In this document: positions 1-10,030 of the stretch, one piece after another
Layout of the letters: each line of letters starts with the position of its first letter
Numbering within the stretch: position 1 is the first letter of the stretch
NCBI GenBank assembly: GCA_013396995.1
Contig: VWZP01005255.1
Coordinates: forward strand, 1-64,000
Direction: 5' to 3'
Length of the DNA: 64,000 nt
From: Dicaeum eximium
Lineage: Eukaryota; Chordata; Aves; Passeriformes; Dicaeidae
Notes under the pieces: model-generated
What the model was told of the DNA's origin: nothing
Seen by the model: the letters and a program-made list of their open reading frames with translations, nothing else
Databases searched by the model: none
Program-made: the position numbers and the translations under genes

Positions 1-513
1 GGCCGCACCTTGAGTGCTGTGTCTGGGCCTCTCAGTTTAGGAAAGACGTTGAGACACTTGAGCGCATCCAGAGGAGGGCAACGAGGCTGGTGAGGGGCTT
101 GGAACACAAGCCCTGTGAGGAACNAAGCCCTGTGAGGAACAACTGAGGGAGCTGGGGTTGTTTAGCCTGGACAAAAGGAGACTCAGGGGTGACCTTATCA
201 CTCTACAACTCCCTGAAAGGTGGTTGCAGTCAGGTGGGGGTTGGTCTCTTTCTCCAGGGAGCAACTGACTGAACAAGCGGACACAGTCTCAAGCTGCATC
301 AAGGGAAATATAGGTTAGATATTAGGGAAAAGTTTTTTCACTGAAAGAGTGATCAAGTACTGGAATGGTCTGCCCACGTAGGTGGTCCCCGGATATGTTT
401 AAAAGAAGACTGGATATGGCACTGGGTGCCATGGTTTAGTTGAGGTGTTAGGGCTGGGTGGGACTCGATGATCTTGAAGGTCTCTTCCAGCCTTGTGATT
501 CTGTGATTCTGTG
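1..513 (+). mobile_element. CR1 LINE, 3' fragment
   Basis: This is the 3' end of a chicken-repeat-1 (CR1) non-LTR retrotransposon in plus orientation, cut at its left side by the window edge. The sequence has the usual CR1 order: a segment on 'gagggcaacgaggctggtga', then 'gactcaggggtgacctta', then the close 'gactcgatgatcttgaagg' followed by the short terminal repeats gattctgtgattctgtg at about 497-513. CR1 elements end in such 8-bp repeats rather than a poly(A) tail, which fixes the orientation. The copy carries no intact reverse transcriptase. One N at 124 interrupts it. The family call rests on remembered avian CR1 consensus. Confidence 0.93.
108..140. other. Single N flanked by a 16-bp direct duplication (probable assembly join)
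   Basis: The 16 bases aagccctgtgaggaac at 108-123 recur exactly at 125-140, with a lone N at 124 between them. The CR1 copy needs this segment only once. The simplest reading is that two contig or read ends overlapping by 16 bases were abutted with an N instead of merged, so the second copy is probably artificial. A true tandem duplication cannot be ruled out from sequence alone. Confidence 0.75.
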
Positions 514-967
514 ACTGAAGCCCCTGCGCAGCGGGTGGCTCCAGTGAGCTTATAGGTGCCTCACAGCCCCACTTGACTCCCTAGACACACCACTCATGCA
601 CTGTCAGAGAAGGTTTCCTTGCTGATTTCACCACAGGTTTCCCATAGCAAAGTCTCAGACCTCTGGTTCTTTGAAGTAATTTTATCTTGGTGCAAAAACC
701 AAATTACAGGTCAAGCTGATGTCTCTGAAGAGAGATCCCAAACAAAGGAAACCCCTGGCTTTTATACTCTCACAGTCTATTCATGCCAATGTGTGGGATC
801 TTCCTTCAGAGTCATTGGCTCCTGTTCTGTCTGGCTGACAGAAGGGTCTGCAACTGTTCATGTTTTCTTGCCTTGGGTTCCTGGCACCCAGAGTTCAATC
901 TGCAGCTGGCACTGTACACTGAGCTACCTACATCAAATGTATTTCCCAACAAAAAGAATTTCTCAAG
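514..967. other. Unassigned stretch, LTR-like signals on minus strand
   Basis: No gene is supported between the CR1 and the first solo LTR. Read on the minus strand, a TATAAAA box lies at 766-760 and a GATAAA poly(A)-like signal at about 685-680, some 80 bases downstream. That spacing is typical of a retroviral LTR promoter-to-poly(A) interval. I tried TG...CA ends with matching 6-bp flanks and found no target-site duplication, so it is not called as an LTR. The ORFs here (132 and 89 codons) overlap in different frames and look random. Confidence 0.35.
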
Positions 968-1395
968 TGTCACTCTTGCCCCATGGACACGGACAAGGAC
1001 TCCAGTTCAGAATTTAGAATCAGAAGGCATTAGAATCAGAAGGCTTAATTGAGAAGGCTCCATGATATCAGAAGGCTTAAGGCTTATTCTTAGCTTATAC
1101 TTAGATTAAGTTTTTGCTACACGAGTGGAACACCTTTTATGTGTTTCGCTAATACTAAATTGATTGGCTGGTAACAAAGACAAGCTCTCTATTACCATTG
1201 GTTAAGTGAGAGAAACCCATATCTCCCATGCTGTAGGAACAGAGCAGAACAACACCACCTGTGTTCCCGAGAAGGAACACAGCCCACAGATTGTTTTCAG
1301 AATCTCTCTTTCAGAAAGTGAAGTTTTCCCTTGGGAAGAAAAGCCTTAGCAAACCTGCAGCTAAGAAGTTCAGAAACCCAGAACTGTCAGTACCA
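968..1395 (-). mobile_element. Probable old solo LTR, divergent relative of the 3510 and 7946 LTRs
   Basis: This 428-bp block has the same layout as the LTRs at 3510-3933 (424 bp) and 7946-8378 (433 bp). It shares the motif atcagaaggctta near the left end, a catctccc-like block, a 'ccttgggaagaaaagcctta' segment where the others have a cttttccat/agc block, and an 'agctaagaag' motif near the right end. It begins TGTCA and ends ACCA. The flanks ctcaag (962-967) and cacaag (1396-1401) match at five of six bases, as expected for an aged target-site duplication. Orientation is inferred from its relatives. The boundaries are less certain than for the other LTRs. Confidence 0.62.
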
Positions 1396-2481
1396 CACAA
1401 GGATGTGTCAAACCCAAACAGCTCTTCTGACTTTTAATAAGCATCTGCCTCAGGTTCCTCAGCCATGAACCCATTTCTTTGTCAGCTGCACAACACTGTT
1501 CTTTGTTAGACCATCCACCAGGGAGACATATCCACCCTGCTTTTTCCTGACATCCAGCTGGGTGAGACAGGCGTACAGGGATAAGAACAATGGGAAGAAC
1601 AGTCCCAGCATTCATTCAAAGGAAAAGATTAGGAGAAGAGTGGTTCATTGTCTATTCTCACTCCAAGAAAAAAAAAAAAAGGCTTTTCTTAAGTGGATGT
1701 GGTTACTTTCTTTTTTATAGGAATCAGAGAAAGAGGGAAGGTTGCTGTTTGTTTTTACTTTTTTACTGCCAAAGGATTGAATAACATACCGGAGGATGGA
1801 TATTCTAATTGATGCTTCTTATGCAAAACTGTATCTCTCCAGGAGCCACAGAATTAGACAACGTTATAGAAGCCTGCTTTATGCATTAAGTGCAGTTAGA
1901 GTTGCAGTTTCAGTTGTTAATCTTACATCTGTAGCTAAATAGACATAACAGCCTAAGTTGCCTCTTTGCCTTGTGTTCTTTTGGACATCCTAAAATGTCT
2001 TTTCCACTAATTCATTATTTTCTCTGCTTTCAAATTACATAAGAAGTCTTGGATTCTTACTGAGGTTATGTCAACAGATTTAGCTCTCATTCACTGCAGC
2101 TAAAAGGACCTACTGTGGCAATGCATCCGTTTTCCTCTTTCAATTTCTTTTGCATAATATAGATCAGTCAAGTGCAGTTCATTTTCGCACCATCTAAGCA
2201 GATTGATGTATTTCACTAGTTTAATTACGTTGTTATTAACCTTGCAGGGATGTTTTGATGAGTTCTTTTTGAAATACTTAGTTATCTGACAAAAATACTG
2301 CGATAATATCCAGGCTGCTATCAGGGATTTCAAACACTGGGAGTTGTACTGGAAATCTGTGACCCACTGAAATATCTGCTAACAATGGCATGCTATTGCA
2401 AGATATATTGTCCTTCAGACAAAACACAATTCACCCAGATAGGTAGAAAGTTCATATTCATGAGAAAGTTTTCTTAGCTGT
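1396..2481. other. Unique AT-rich DNA between LTRs, no gene seen
   Basis: Apart from a 13-base A run near 1668-1680, I see no repeat or gene. The ORFs (81, 64 and 77 codons and similar) lack recognisable domains and sit in different frames. The last six bases before 2482 (agctgt, 2476-2481) are the left target-site duplication of the next LTR. Confidence 0.6.
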
Positions 2482-3215
2482 TGCCGTGCTGCGTCTCTAA
2501 AACCACCAGCCGGGCTAGCTCCGAGCTCCCGAGGCAGCTGTCTCGTGTGGCTGCACCCTTTAGAGCACGCTCCCTCAGAGCGGCAGGGGTAGCAGTCCTG
2601 GCTGTAAGCCCTCGCAGGGCAGACAGCACAGTAGTAAAACATCAAGGACAAGAGGCGAAAGAAGGCAGAAAGATGGACTACTCTGAGGTGGCAGCAACAA
2701 GGATGGTCTTTATTCCAGTTCAGGGATCCTCAGAGTAACGAGGAACAATGGGACGAGAGGGGCTTATAAAGGGGGGTGGTCTCTAGGGGAGGGGAGATGC
2801 AACAACCAATCATAGGATCCCTGGGGAGGAGATAGGGGAGGGGATACAAATTGTCTCTTCCAATGGGGAATAGGAGAGGAGGGGGCTTGGGTACAGCGCT
2901 AATGGGGCTTTGAGGATAACATAAAATGACAGGGAACATTCCAGAACATAGGCATGGGTTTGGGGAGGAGGATTGACAACTCTGAAGGGCTGGGTATAGA
3001 GATGGACAGGGAAGGTTCTAGAAAAAGGGGCAGGGTTTACATGAATGACAGGGAAGGGAAGGAGGGCAAACACCTTATGTGGGAGAACTTTGGGGAGGAT
3101 ACCTCTTAGGGAAAAACCTTTGGGGGATATAACATAGGGGTGAACAGGAACAAACTATTTGGGATTAAAACAATTAAATAACAAATAAATAACAATTAAA
3201 ACATACACCACAACA
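2482..3215 (-). mobile_element. Solo LTR of a class II (ERVK-type) endogenous retrovirus
   Basis: This 734-bp element begins TGCCGTGC and ends CACAACA, so on its own strand it runs TGTTGTGG...CACGGCA. It is flanked by an exact 6-bp duplication, agctgt, at 2476-2481 and 3216-3221. Six-base duplications are characteristic of alpha/beta-retrovirus-like integrases. On the minus strand a TATA box (CTTTATAAGC) lies around 2771-2763 and an AATAAA signal at 2714-2709, giving a short R region and a GC-rich U5 of about 220 bases to the left end. The U3 (right two thirds) is purine-rich on the plus strand. No internal viral sequence follows, so this is a recombined solo LTR. Confidence 0.88.
2763..2771 (-). 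promoter_or_regulatory. LTR TATA box, with AATAAA 50 bases downstream
   Basis: Read on the minus strand this is CTTTATAAG, with AATAAA at 2714-2709. It is the expected core promoter and poly(A) signal pair of the LTR at 2482-3215. Activity cannot be judged from sequence. Confidence 0.6.
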
Positions 3216-3509
3216 AGCTGTGATTGGCATGACAATCTGGTTTGTAAATGCAGTTTAAAGTAGATCCAACAGTGACAAAGAGTGCATTTGAACAGAGGGT
3301 TTGTCAGTGTAATCTTGTTTGCTCTGGAAGGTAGATGCCACTAGCCACAAAACCATAATGTTGCAAGTTTGAAGATGAGATACTTCTTCAAATAATTATA
3401 AGCCATGTGATAAAACAGAGTCCTGAAGTCACAGGGAAAGACTTTAACAGTGTATCAGCCTTTCTGATGATCTGGAGATAATCAGAGACTTGCAGACCAT
3501 TTAGCTACT

Positions 3510-3933
3510 TGTTGCCCCACATCTCAGGGGTCACCAATGGTTGCCATTGGAGTCCCATCAGGGTGAATCCAGACTCCTGACTCAAATATCAGAAGGCTTA
3601 TATTATTTATTAAAATGACTCCATTGTTCAGAAGGATTTGGGCTATTTCTGCCCAGGTACAGACCTAGAATCTTGCTTCTTCAAGCTCCATACCCCAAAG
3701 ACCAAGAATGCTAGAAAATGTTTACAAAGTCAGAGAGATAGCAATTCTTTATATCATAGGTTGAGAAAAGCAAACCACATCTCCTATATTGACAGACAGG
3801 GCAAAGGAATGCATTTTGTCCTTGAAACACACACACAAGGATTTGAAATCTGCAGAGAAAAAAAAAGCTTTCCCATTGAAGAAAAAGCTCAGCAAGTTTG
3901 CATCCAAGAAACTTATAAAATGTCAAAGTGACA
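3510..3933 (-). mobile_element. Solo LTR, ERVK-type, family member 1
   Basis: This 424-bp LTR begins TGTTGCCCC and ends AAGTGACA. It is bounded by an exact 6-bp duplication, gctact, at 3504-3509 and 3934-3939. AATAAA reads on the minus strand at 3611-3606, about 100 bases before the left end, and the minus-strand tail contains an 'attggtgacccc' segment typical of U5. It is closely related to the LTR at 7946-8378, sharing atcagaaggcttatat, acaaagtcagagagat, gcaaaggaatgcat and aagaaacttataaaa in the same order. The ORFs across it (97, 85 and 71 codons) are LTR translation and not genes. Confidence 0.92.
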
Positions 3934-3939
3934 GCTACT

Positions 3940-5799
3940 TAATGGTAGGGAACCTGTATTCTAAACAAAGTTTCTGCATAGATCTTCTATGTGTCATGTG
4001 TTTCCTGCACAAATTCTTTGAATTTTGGAAAGAGAGACATAATTGAGCATCCCAAAGAAGCTCTTCAGCATTTGTGGCCAAAAGAACGGGGGATGCAAAA
4101 GGGGCTATAAGACAGCACTGCATCTATCTGTGTCAACAGAGCTGCAAAATTGTTTGTTGACAGGTGCCTGGGAAAAAAAGGATGGGTCCTGTAGGATGCC
4201 TTTGTTGTGCTCCTAACTTTTTTTCTGGAGTGGAGCAGTGCTAACCTCTGTGCTGCGGAGGCATTGCCTCCCCCCTAAGCTCTCTCCCAGCGTGGGCTCC
4301 TACAGGAAATGGCCCCTCCAGACTGGACAACATTTGGATTGGTAGAGAAAGAAGTCTCTGTTACTATTGTAACTAACCAGTGTTAAACTGCCTAGATTTA
4401 GTGTTCAGTGTACAAACTTAATGAGAATTTGTTTCTATTTCTATTAATTCTGCTTGGTCCTCAGTTGATCTAAATCACTACTTTTCCTCTGAGGACAACA
4501 CACTAGCACTGTTTTTCCCAGCTGGAGATTTGTTGCTCCATGTGGAAGACAAAGATGCTGAAGAAATAGAATAGTCATTGCAAGTACCCAGAAAATGCTT
4601 CTAATTTGCTGCTTGTGATCCTCGCTGTTAACTGCCTTTGGCTCCATGGTGGCTGGCACAATCACTTTAGAAAATGGATGCATAGAGGATTAAGAAAGAT
4701 CAATATTGTTTGGATGACTGTGAGGCATGCCACCACATGGGTGTTTTCATGAAGGTTTATGTGCAAATGAGATAGATTGAAAGGGAGTTTCTAGGAGGAG
4801 AACAGGAAAAGCAAAATGACTGTTCAAACCCCTTCTAATAGCAAGGTTTATCTCTGTAGGAGAGGATTCTCCTGTCTGGGATGTCTGGACTGTTTTGCCA
4901 GAGAAAAACATCAAAAGACACTGATCCACTAGTCCAGCCATCACAGTGAGAACTGGAGAAACACTGAAACACCTATTGCTGAAGGAATTAGAGTTTGTCC
5001 CTACAGCACTAATGAAGATTTTAAAAAGAATGCTAATTGCAGCTGTCAGCACACTCAGGCACTGTCACTTCAGAGAGCCTTTTGGAGTACTAGCCAGCCA
5101 CACTCTTTAGGAAAAGGGTTTCCTGTGTTGCCGCATAGCACCCTGTCAGTGCTTCCAGAAGAGTTCCTGATGATGCCAGGTAGTTAAGCTCACATTCTGA
5201 CACTGTTGTCCGTGGCAGGATTGTCACCTGGGAAACCAGTGGTACAGAAATGGAGGCAGCAGCAAGCATTAAAGAAAGCCTAGGGGAGCAATTATTCTGG
5301 GCTCTGAGCTCTCAAGAAGGGCTATTTCATCCAGTGCTCTGGCTGGAGGCTGAGACATCAGAGATGAGGGAAAAGCAAAATATAACAAGGATGGTGTTCA
5401 GGAATCCAGAGGAAAACTTTCTTCTTTGCTGGTTATCAGATTGTAGAATTAATACAATTAATACAAGTGTTTCTTAAACCGCGGCATGAGTTTCACTTCA
5501 CATTACTCCATAATGGCTGACTTTGGTCAGTGATGGGTCAATGCTGTAGGGTGCAGAGCTGCAGTCTCCTGAGACAACAGGGTGAGTGCAGCAGGGAAGG
5601 TCTAGAATGTGGTAATATTGTCTATATCAGTCTTAACAAATAATTCTCAAATTTGCAGCCCAGCAACAAAATCATAAAGTCCTTTTGTTATGGTGCTTCC
5701 TTATCCTATTGGTAGATATTTTTTATCAATTAATGCTAAAAATGAATTTTTTTCTTAAGTTCCTTACTTCTTTTTCCATCTTTAATGAATGTGGGAAAA
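3940..5799. other. Unique DNA, no gene seen
   Basis: No convincing gene or repeat boundary was found. A plus-strand TATA-like gggctataagacagc occurs near 4102-4116, but no paired poly(A) signal, LTR end or duplication could be attached to it. The 101- and 79-codon ORFs have no recognisable domains. The stretch 5230-5480 contains a 75-codon ORF that is equally unremarkable. Confidence 0.55.
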
Positions 5800-6560
5800 T
5801 ATTTACCCTTTTTCTGAGTAGAGCTACATTTCAAATATTAAGGACTATTATCATATCTCTCCTAAAATGTTTCTTCTCTAAACTAAATAACCTGAATTCT
5901 TCTGCTGTTTATTGTATTTTTTCTAGGTATCTAAAAATTCTCCTTAGTGTCTTTCATCCTCCCTTTAATTGAACTGTATCCTTCCTAAATTATATTAGCT
6001 GTGTGCCAGCTGAGGCCTTACTGATAAAGGACTGCTTCATCTCACAGACAATAGTCCTGCTACATTCCCATATAGAGTTTTAAACAAATTTTAGTCTTAG
6101 ATTTACCTTGTGATTGACAATGTTCCTTACTGCAATATCAATGACATTCATTCCCTCTATGGTCCTTAAACAGATGATTATCCCTACCTATGTGCAGACT
6201 CTTTTATTTCCCTTACTGAATTACAATCTTCTTAGCCCAGACCGGTTCTTCCTTTTCAAGATAGCTTTGCATTTTCTTCCTCTTATGCACTACATTTGCC
6301 ACCACTCTAACCTGCTGCATTTGCAGATTAAATTAGCACTTTTTGATCATCCTTTTCAAACCATTGATGTAAATCTGGCAAGCCTCAGACCCAGAGTAGA
6401 CCAGAATCCTCTTGATGTAACCCACTAATCAGAAAGTCAGTCACTGATAATTAGTCTTCATAAATGCAATTTACTATCCATTTATACACATGCATGGTAA
6501 ATCTATCTATTATCTTTTATCTGGTAATTTCATAGACAGACAGCAGTAATATTTTGTTTG
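5800..6560 (-). mobile_element. Ancient, strongly decayed CR1-like LINE
   Basis: Read on the minus strand this stretch follows the 3' half of an old amniote CR1. On the plus strand the landmarks appear in the expected antisense order: 'tcatatctctcctaaaatg' and 'cttctctaaactaaataacc' (about 5850-5893), 'gccagctgaggcctta' (about 6006-6021), 'accattgatgtaaatctgg' (about 6361-6379), 'gacccagagtagacc' (about 6388-6402), then 'cactgataattag' and 'gtaatttcatagac'. The surrounding bases are heavily diverged, so it is much older than the other CR1 copies here. T-richness makes the plus strand read as long hydrophobic ORFs (95 and 104 codons), which are spurious. Both edges are approximate, and the right edge may be cut by the next LTR. 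Confidence 0.72.
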
Positions 6561-6618
6561 TGTTCCCACATGATGAAATTGAGCATTTGCAGTCTACTCT
6601 TGGATGTTGGGGGACAGA

Positions 6619-7128
6619 TGTTGGGGGTTGGATTTTGTTGGTGTTTTTTTGTTGGTTTTTTTTTTTTTTTTTTTTTTTTATTTTTTTTCTTTCTTTCCTT
6701 CTTCTCTCTTTTNTAGGGGCACCGGGATCGCTACCCCAAGGGTCTGTGAAGCAAAATCTCTCTTCCATCCCTTCCCGTCTGGGATAAAGCCGTCACCGCC
6801 CCGTGCTGCCCGAGCCCGGTGGGGATCAGCGCACCTGCCCTGAGCACCGGGAGCTGCCAGCGCCCCTGCCGGCCGTGCCCGGAACTGCAGCGCAGGGAAA
6901 GGTCACTGGGTTCCGAGCTCTGTTTTGTGTTAATGCTGTGACTGCTGCTGTTTGTTTGTTCTATCATATATACTAGTAAAGAACTGTTATTCCTATTCCC
7001 ATATATTTGCCTGAGAGCCCCTTAATTTCAAAATTCTAATAATTCGGAGGGAGGGGGTTTTTATTCTCCATTCCAAGGGAGGCTTTTCTGCCTTCCCTAG
7101 AAGACACCTGTCTTGCAAAGCCAAGAAA
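6619..7128 (+). mobile_element. Solo LTR of a passerine ERVL-type element, with an N in its poly-T tract
   Basis: This 510-bp element begins TGTTGGGGG and ends CCAAGAAA. A 5-bp duplication, acaga, flanks it at 6614-6618 and 7129-7133, the length expected for ERVL. The right part carries the signature 'aattcggagggaggggg', then a ccattccaagggaggc block, then 'agaagacacctgtctt', which I recall as the 3' end of a common songbird ERVL-type LTR. The usual terminal CA reads AA here. The left part is a long T tract (6656-6712) containing an N at 6713, so true length is uncertain. An agtaaaga variant poly(A) signal lies near 6975. Its GC-rich middle (6715-6900) contrasts with its surroundings. Confidence 0.85.
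6656..6713. repeat. Poly-T / TC tract ending at an assembly N
   Basis: A run of 24 T (6656-6679) is followed by an A, more T, and a TTTC/TTCC-rich stretch up to an N at 6713. Homopolymers of this kind are length-variable and often break assemblies. Two overlapping plus-strand ORFs rich in Phe come only from this tract. Confidence 0.9.
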
Positions 7129-7133
7129 ACAGA

Positions 7134-7939
7134 CTTGTTAATTTTATTAATTTCTGACTGCCCTTCTCTGCTACTACTCCAGTGTAAATTCCCTTTTGGT
7201 TTTTTTGTTTTGTTTTGTTTTGTTTTGTTGGTTTTTGCCTAATATTAATGTCCCAGAATACACTTGGTATGTCAGATGTCTCAGGATGCTGGATATTTTT
7301 TCTCTTTTTCAACTGAAAATACCTTTCCAGTTACATCAAGGAACATATCTATCATTTTCCATAGTAAATCTAATCGCTGGCTCATAGTCATCCCGTGGTT
7401 GATAACTGGTTGTTCTTTCCTTTTTATTTTAGGAATCATTTATTTATTAAGCTATAATTCTCCTTTCCTGGTCTTGGAAAGAGAGGTTAAAATAATTTCC
7501 TTACATGGTTCAATTTTGACAATAGCATCCAATAGAATGAATTGCATTAGTTTGCTGTGTGAGTAATGATCTGAATGTTCTTAGTCTATGCTTTTACCAT
7601 GTGCTGTTTCTTCAAACTGAGACACCAAAAAATAAAAACACACAGCTAAGTGATATAATGATATTTTACAAAAAAAACCTGTAAGAGATGATGGGAACAA
7701 CTTAAAATGTTCAGGTGAAATCTTTAAACTCTTTGTTGGAGTAACAAACATATGACAGAACTTTTCTATCCTGTAGCTAAAATTAAATATTCCTTAGGTC
7801 AATAATGACTAAAAAGATGTAGCAGGCTGTCAGCACATTCACTATGTTTGATGCTGTGAACTTGTTAAGGTATGATTTAAATTCCTCTTTCTTTAAGTCA
7901 CCTAAGCAAGTTAAATTGGTAAATATTGTTAGAGGTATT
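7134..7939. other. AT-rich stretch with a (TTTTG)n microsatellite
   Basis: The only clear structure is a TTTTG repeat at about 7199-7236 (roughly six units). The remainder is T-rich on the plus strand and could be further decayed LINE, but no landmark was strong enough to call. The 100-codon ORF at 7264-7566 has no family resemblance. Confidence 0.5.
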
Positions 7940-7945
7940 AAAATT

Positions 7946-8378
7946 TGTTGTTTTAAAAGGTTCTGGTGCCTGGAAAGCTGTTTGTTTCTCTGGGTTCTTG
8001 CGTTGGGTGCTGAATGAGGCTCCTTGACTCCAGTATCAGAAGGCTTATATGATTTATTAGAATGACTCCATTATTCAGAAGTGTTTAGGGCTAAGTTGCC
8101 CACGTTCAGAGTTACATGTTTCCTCCACCCTGGTCAGAGCAAGACTCCCAAAGGCTTACAAAGTCAGAGAGATCACAACTTCTACATCATTGGCTAAGAA
8201 AGAGAAAACTACATCTCCTGTATCGGGAGACAGAGCAAAGGAATGCATCTGTTGTCCTTGAGTCCACACACAGACACAGGTTTGTTTTTACAGAAATCTG
8301 CAGAGAAGTCAGCTTTCCCATGGAAGGAAAAATGTCCAGCAAGTTTCCATCTAAGAAACTTATAAAACAGCTGTGACA
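7946..8378 (-). mobile_element. Solo LTR, ERVK-type, family member 2
   Basis: This 433-bp LTR begins TGTTG and ends GTGACA. It is bounded by an exact 6-bp duplication, aaaatt, at 7940-7945 and 8379-8384. It is a sister copy of the LTR at 3510-3933: both have atcagaaggcttatat then a minus-strand AATAAA (here 8058-8053), acaaagtcagagagat, gcaaaggaatgcat and aagaaacttataaaa. They differ mainly at the left end (the U5 side), where this copy carries a different stretch of about 70 bases. Different duplications show that the two copies are independent insertions and not a local duplication. The 86-codon ORF inside it is not a gene. Confidence 0.92.
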
Positions 8379-8384
8379 AAAATT

Positions 8385-9359
8385 CGCTGAACTTACTGAA
8401 AAAGGCCTTGTATTTTGAAAATCATGATTTTTTTTCTCTTATCAAATAACTTCCTTAGTATTTGGTAATGTTTTGGTGCTTTCTGATGGGATGTTTCTTT
8501 CTTTTGTCTTTCATCTATTCATATTATACCTTTTTCTTCTCTATTCCAGTATGTTTTTTCTGCCTTCCATTTCTTTATGCACTTCTATGTGTATGAGACC
8601 CAAAGTTTTTTGGGGTTTGATTTGGTTGTATTTTGTTTTTTTAAAAAAACTCAATTGGCAACATAGCTGAAAAATGTGATTAAAGATAGACAGATCCTTT
8701 TTCATAGACCTCAGACAAATTAGGGTGGGCAGCCTGCCCAAAGGGGTAGTTTAGCCTGCATGTCAGGGGGTTGACTTGATTTGTTGGAACGAAGAGCCCC
8801 TTAGGCTGATTTTTTTTTTATTCTAGCAAGTGAGAAACCTCACTGGCAGGAGGTTCACTGGCACCTCCATGGGCCAGCTCAATCTGTTGCTCCCTTCCTG
8901 CACAGCGACCTGGGCAGGTTGCCATGTTAGCCTCTAACCTGTATAGTGCCTTGACCCTTATCAAACCAGCTCATTTCATCCCTGTCTTCTAAGGACATAT
9001 TTGCAACCTTGTGTTTTAGTCACCAGGTAAACATACCAGGGCTACCTTTGATAAGTCATATGCTTCCAAAGAATGACTCAGCCCAAGCTGCTACTGCCAT
9101 ACTGGCAGGGGAGGAAGGGAAAGGTGTTGCCCTCCTTTGGAGTAGAGTATAATAGCCCTCATCCTTCTCAGGCCAAGCGCAGTGGAGGAAGGTTCTGGAA
9201 GACCAGAGGCAGAAAGGAGGAAGATGTCCTGAGGTATAAATCTTTGGGGAAATCCTGGGGGTAGCGTATGTAACTCCAGAACTTGATCTCATCCGAATAA
9301 GTCAACAATGAGGCAGATTCTATTAAACTTTTCTATGGCCTCTGAAACTCATCTCTGTC
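8385..9359. other. Unique DNA between LTRs, no gene seen
   Basis: The first half is AT-rich. About 8700-9260 is noticeably richer in G+C, with ORFs of 63 and 78 codons on opposite strands that match nothing I know. No repeat ends were recognised. The final six bases, ctgcac at 9360-9365, belong to the duplication of the next LTR. Confidence 0.55.
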
Positions 9360-9365
9360 CTGCAC

Positions 9366-10030
9366 TGTTGGGATAGATGAAAGTTTGACAAGAAAATCTC
9401 ACAGATATGTATGCTTGGCAGAAAGATTTTTGAATGTAGAAACCAAGAAAGGAATATAGATGGAAGCAAGTTTTGATATAGAAGAGTAACAAATGTCTAA
9501 AGGAACTGCTGAGCCAGTCTTACTGGATAACTGAGAAGGCAAAGGGTATGTTAGTTAAGAAAGGTTTTTATGACTTAGAACAAAGGATAAGCCCACCTCA
9601 AACAGGAGATGTTTTTCACCAAGCAGAAAGATACAAGAAGTAAATAGACATGCTGATGTTGTAAGTAGAAAAAAGGTCTCCGAATTTTCCACTGCAAGAA
9701 AACTGAAAAACCACTTCTAGCTTAAACTGTAGCATACTAACCTTTTGTGATTGGAGAATAGTAACATAAATATTGTAATGTTAGTAGTTATGATAGGCTA
9801 TAGATAATAGTAAAGGTATTGATTGGTTGTTCTGTATTAAGATGCTCAGCAAAGAAAAGTATATAATGTATTGTAACCAGAACTAAGATGACTTCAGACG
9901 TGCCTATAGCTGTGGCTGATGGCTACAGGCTGGGCTCTGTTACCCACGACCTGTGATTGCTGTCTGGATACAATAAACAGCATTTTAAAGAGCTGTCTGG
10001 AGTCCCGCATCTCTCGGTACGGCTCTTACA
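9366..10030 (+). mobile_element. Solo LTR, ERVK-type, plus orientation
   Basis: This 665-bp LTR begins TGTTGGGATAG and ends GGCTCTTACA. An exact 6-bp duplication, ctgcac, occupies 9360-9365 and 10031-10036. A TATA box (tatataa) lies at 9860-9866 and AATAAA at 9972-9977, 106 bases later. A short U5 of about 50 bases then ends in 'gtcccgcatctctcggtac' plus the terminal ggctcttaca, a very typical retroviral U3-R-U5 layout. It is one of only two plus-strand LTRs in the cluster. A 74-codon ORF crossing its right edge is not a gene. No internal retroviral sequence is next to it. Confidence 0.93.
9860..9866 (+). promoter_or_regulatory. LTR TATA box, with AATAAA at 9972-9977
   Basis: Tatataa sits 106 bases before AATAAA in the LTR at 9366-10030. 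The spacing predicts a transcript start near 9890 and cleavage near 9990. This is the best-preserved promoter and poly(A) pair in the window. Confidence 0.65.

Noticed and set aside
3638..4046. 97- and 85-codon ORFs
   Set aside because: They run through the solo LTR at 3510-3933 and into its flank.
4095..4130. Plus-strand TATA-like gggctataagacagc as a further LTR promoter
   Set aside because: No LTR ends, poly(A) signal or duplication could be paired with it.
5685..6428. 95- and 104-codon plus-strand ORFs resembling multi-pass membrane proteins
   Set aside because: They lie mostly in T-rich antisense sequence of an ancient CR1; hydrophobicity follows from T content.
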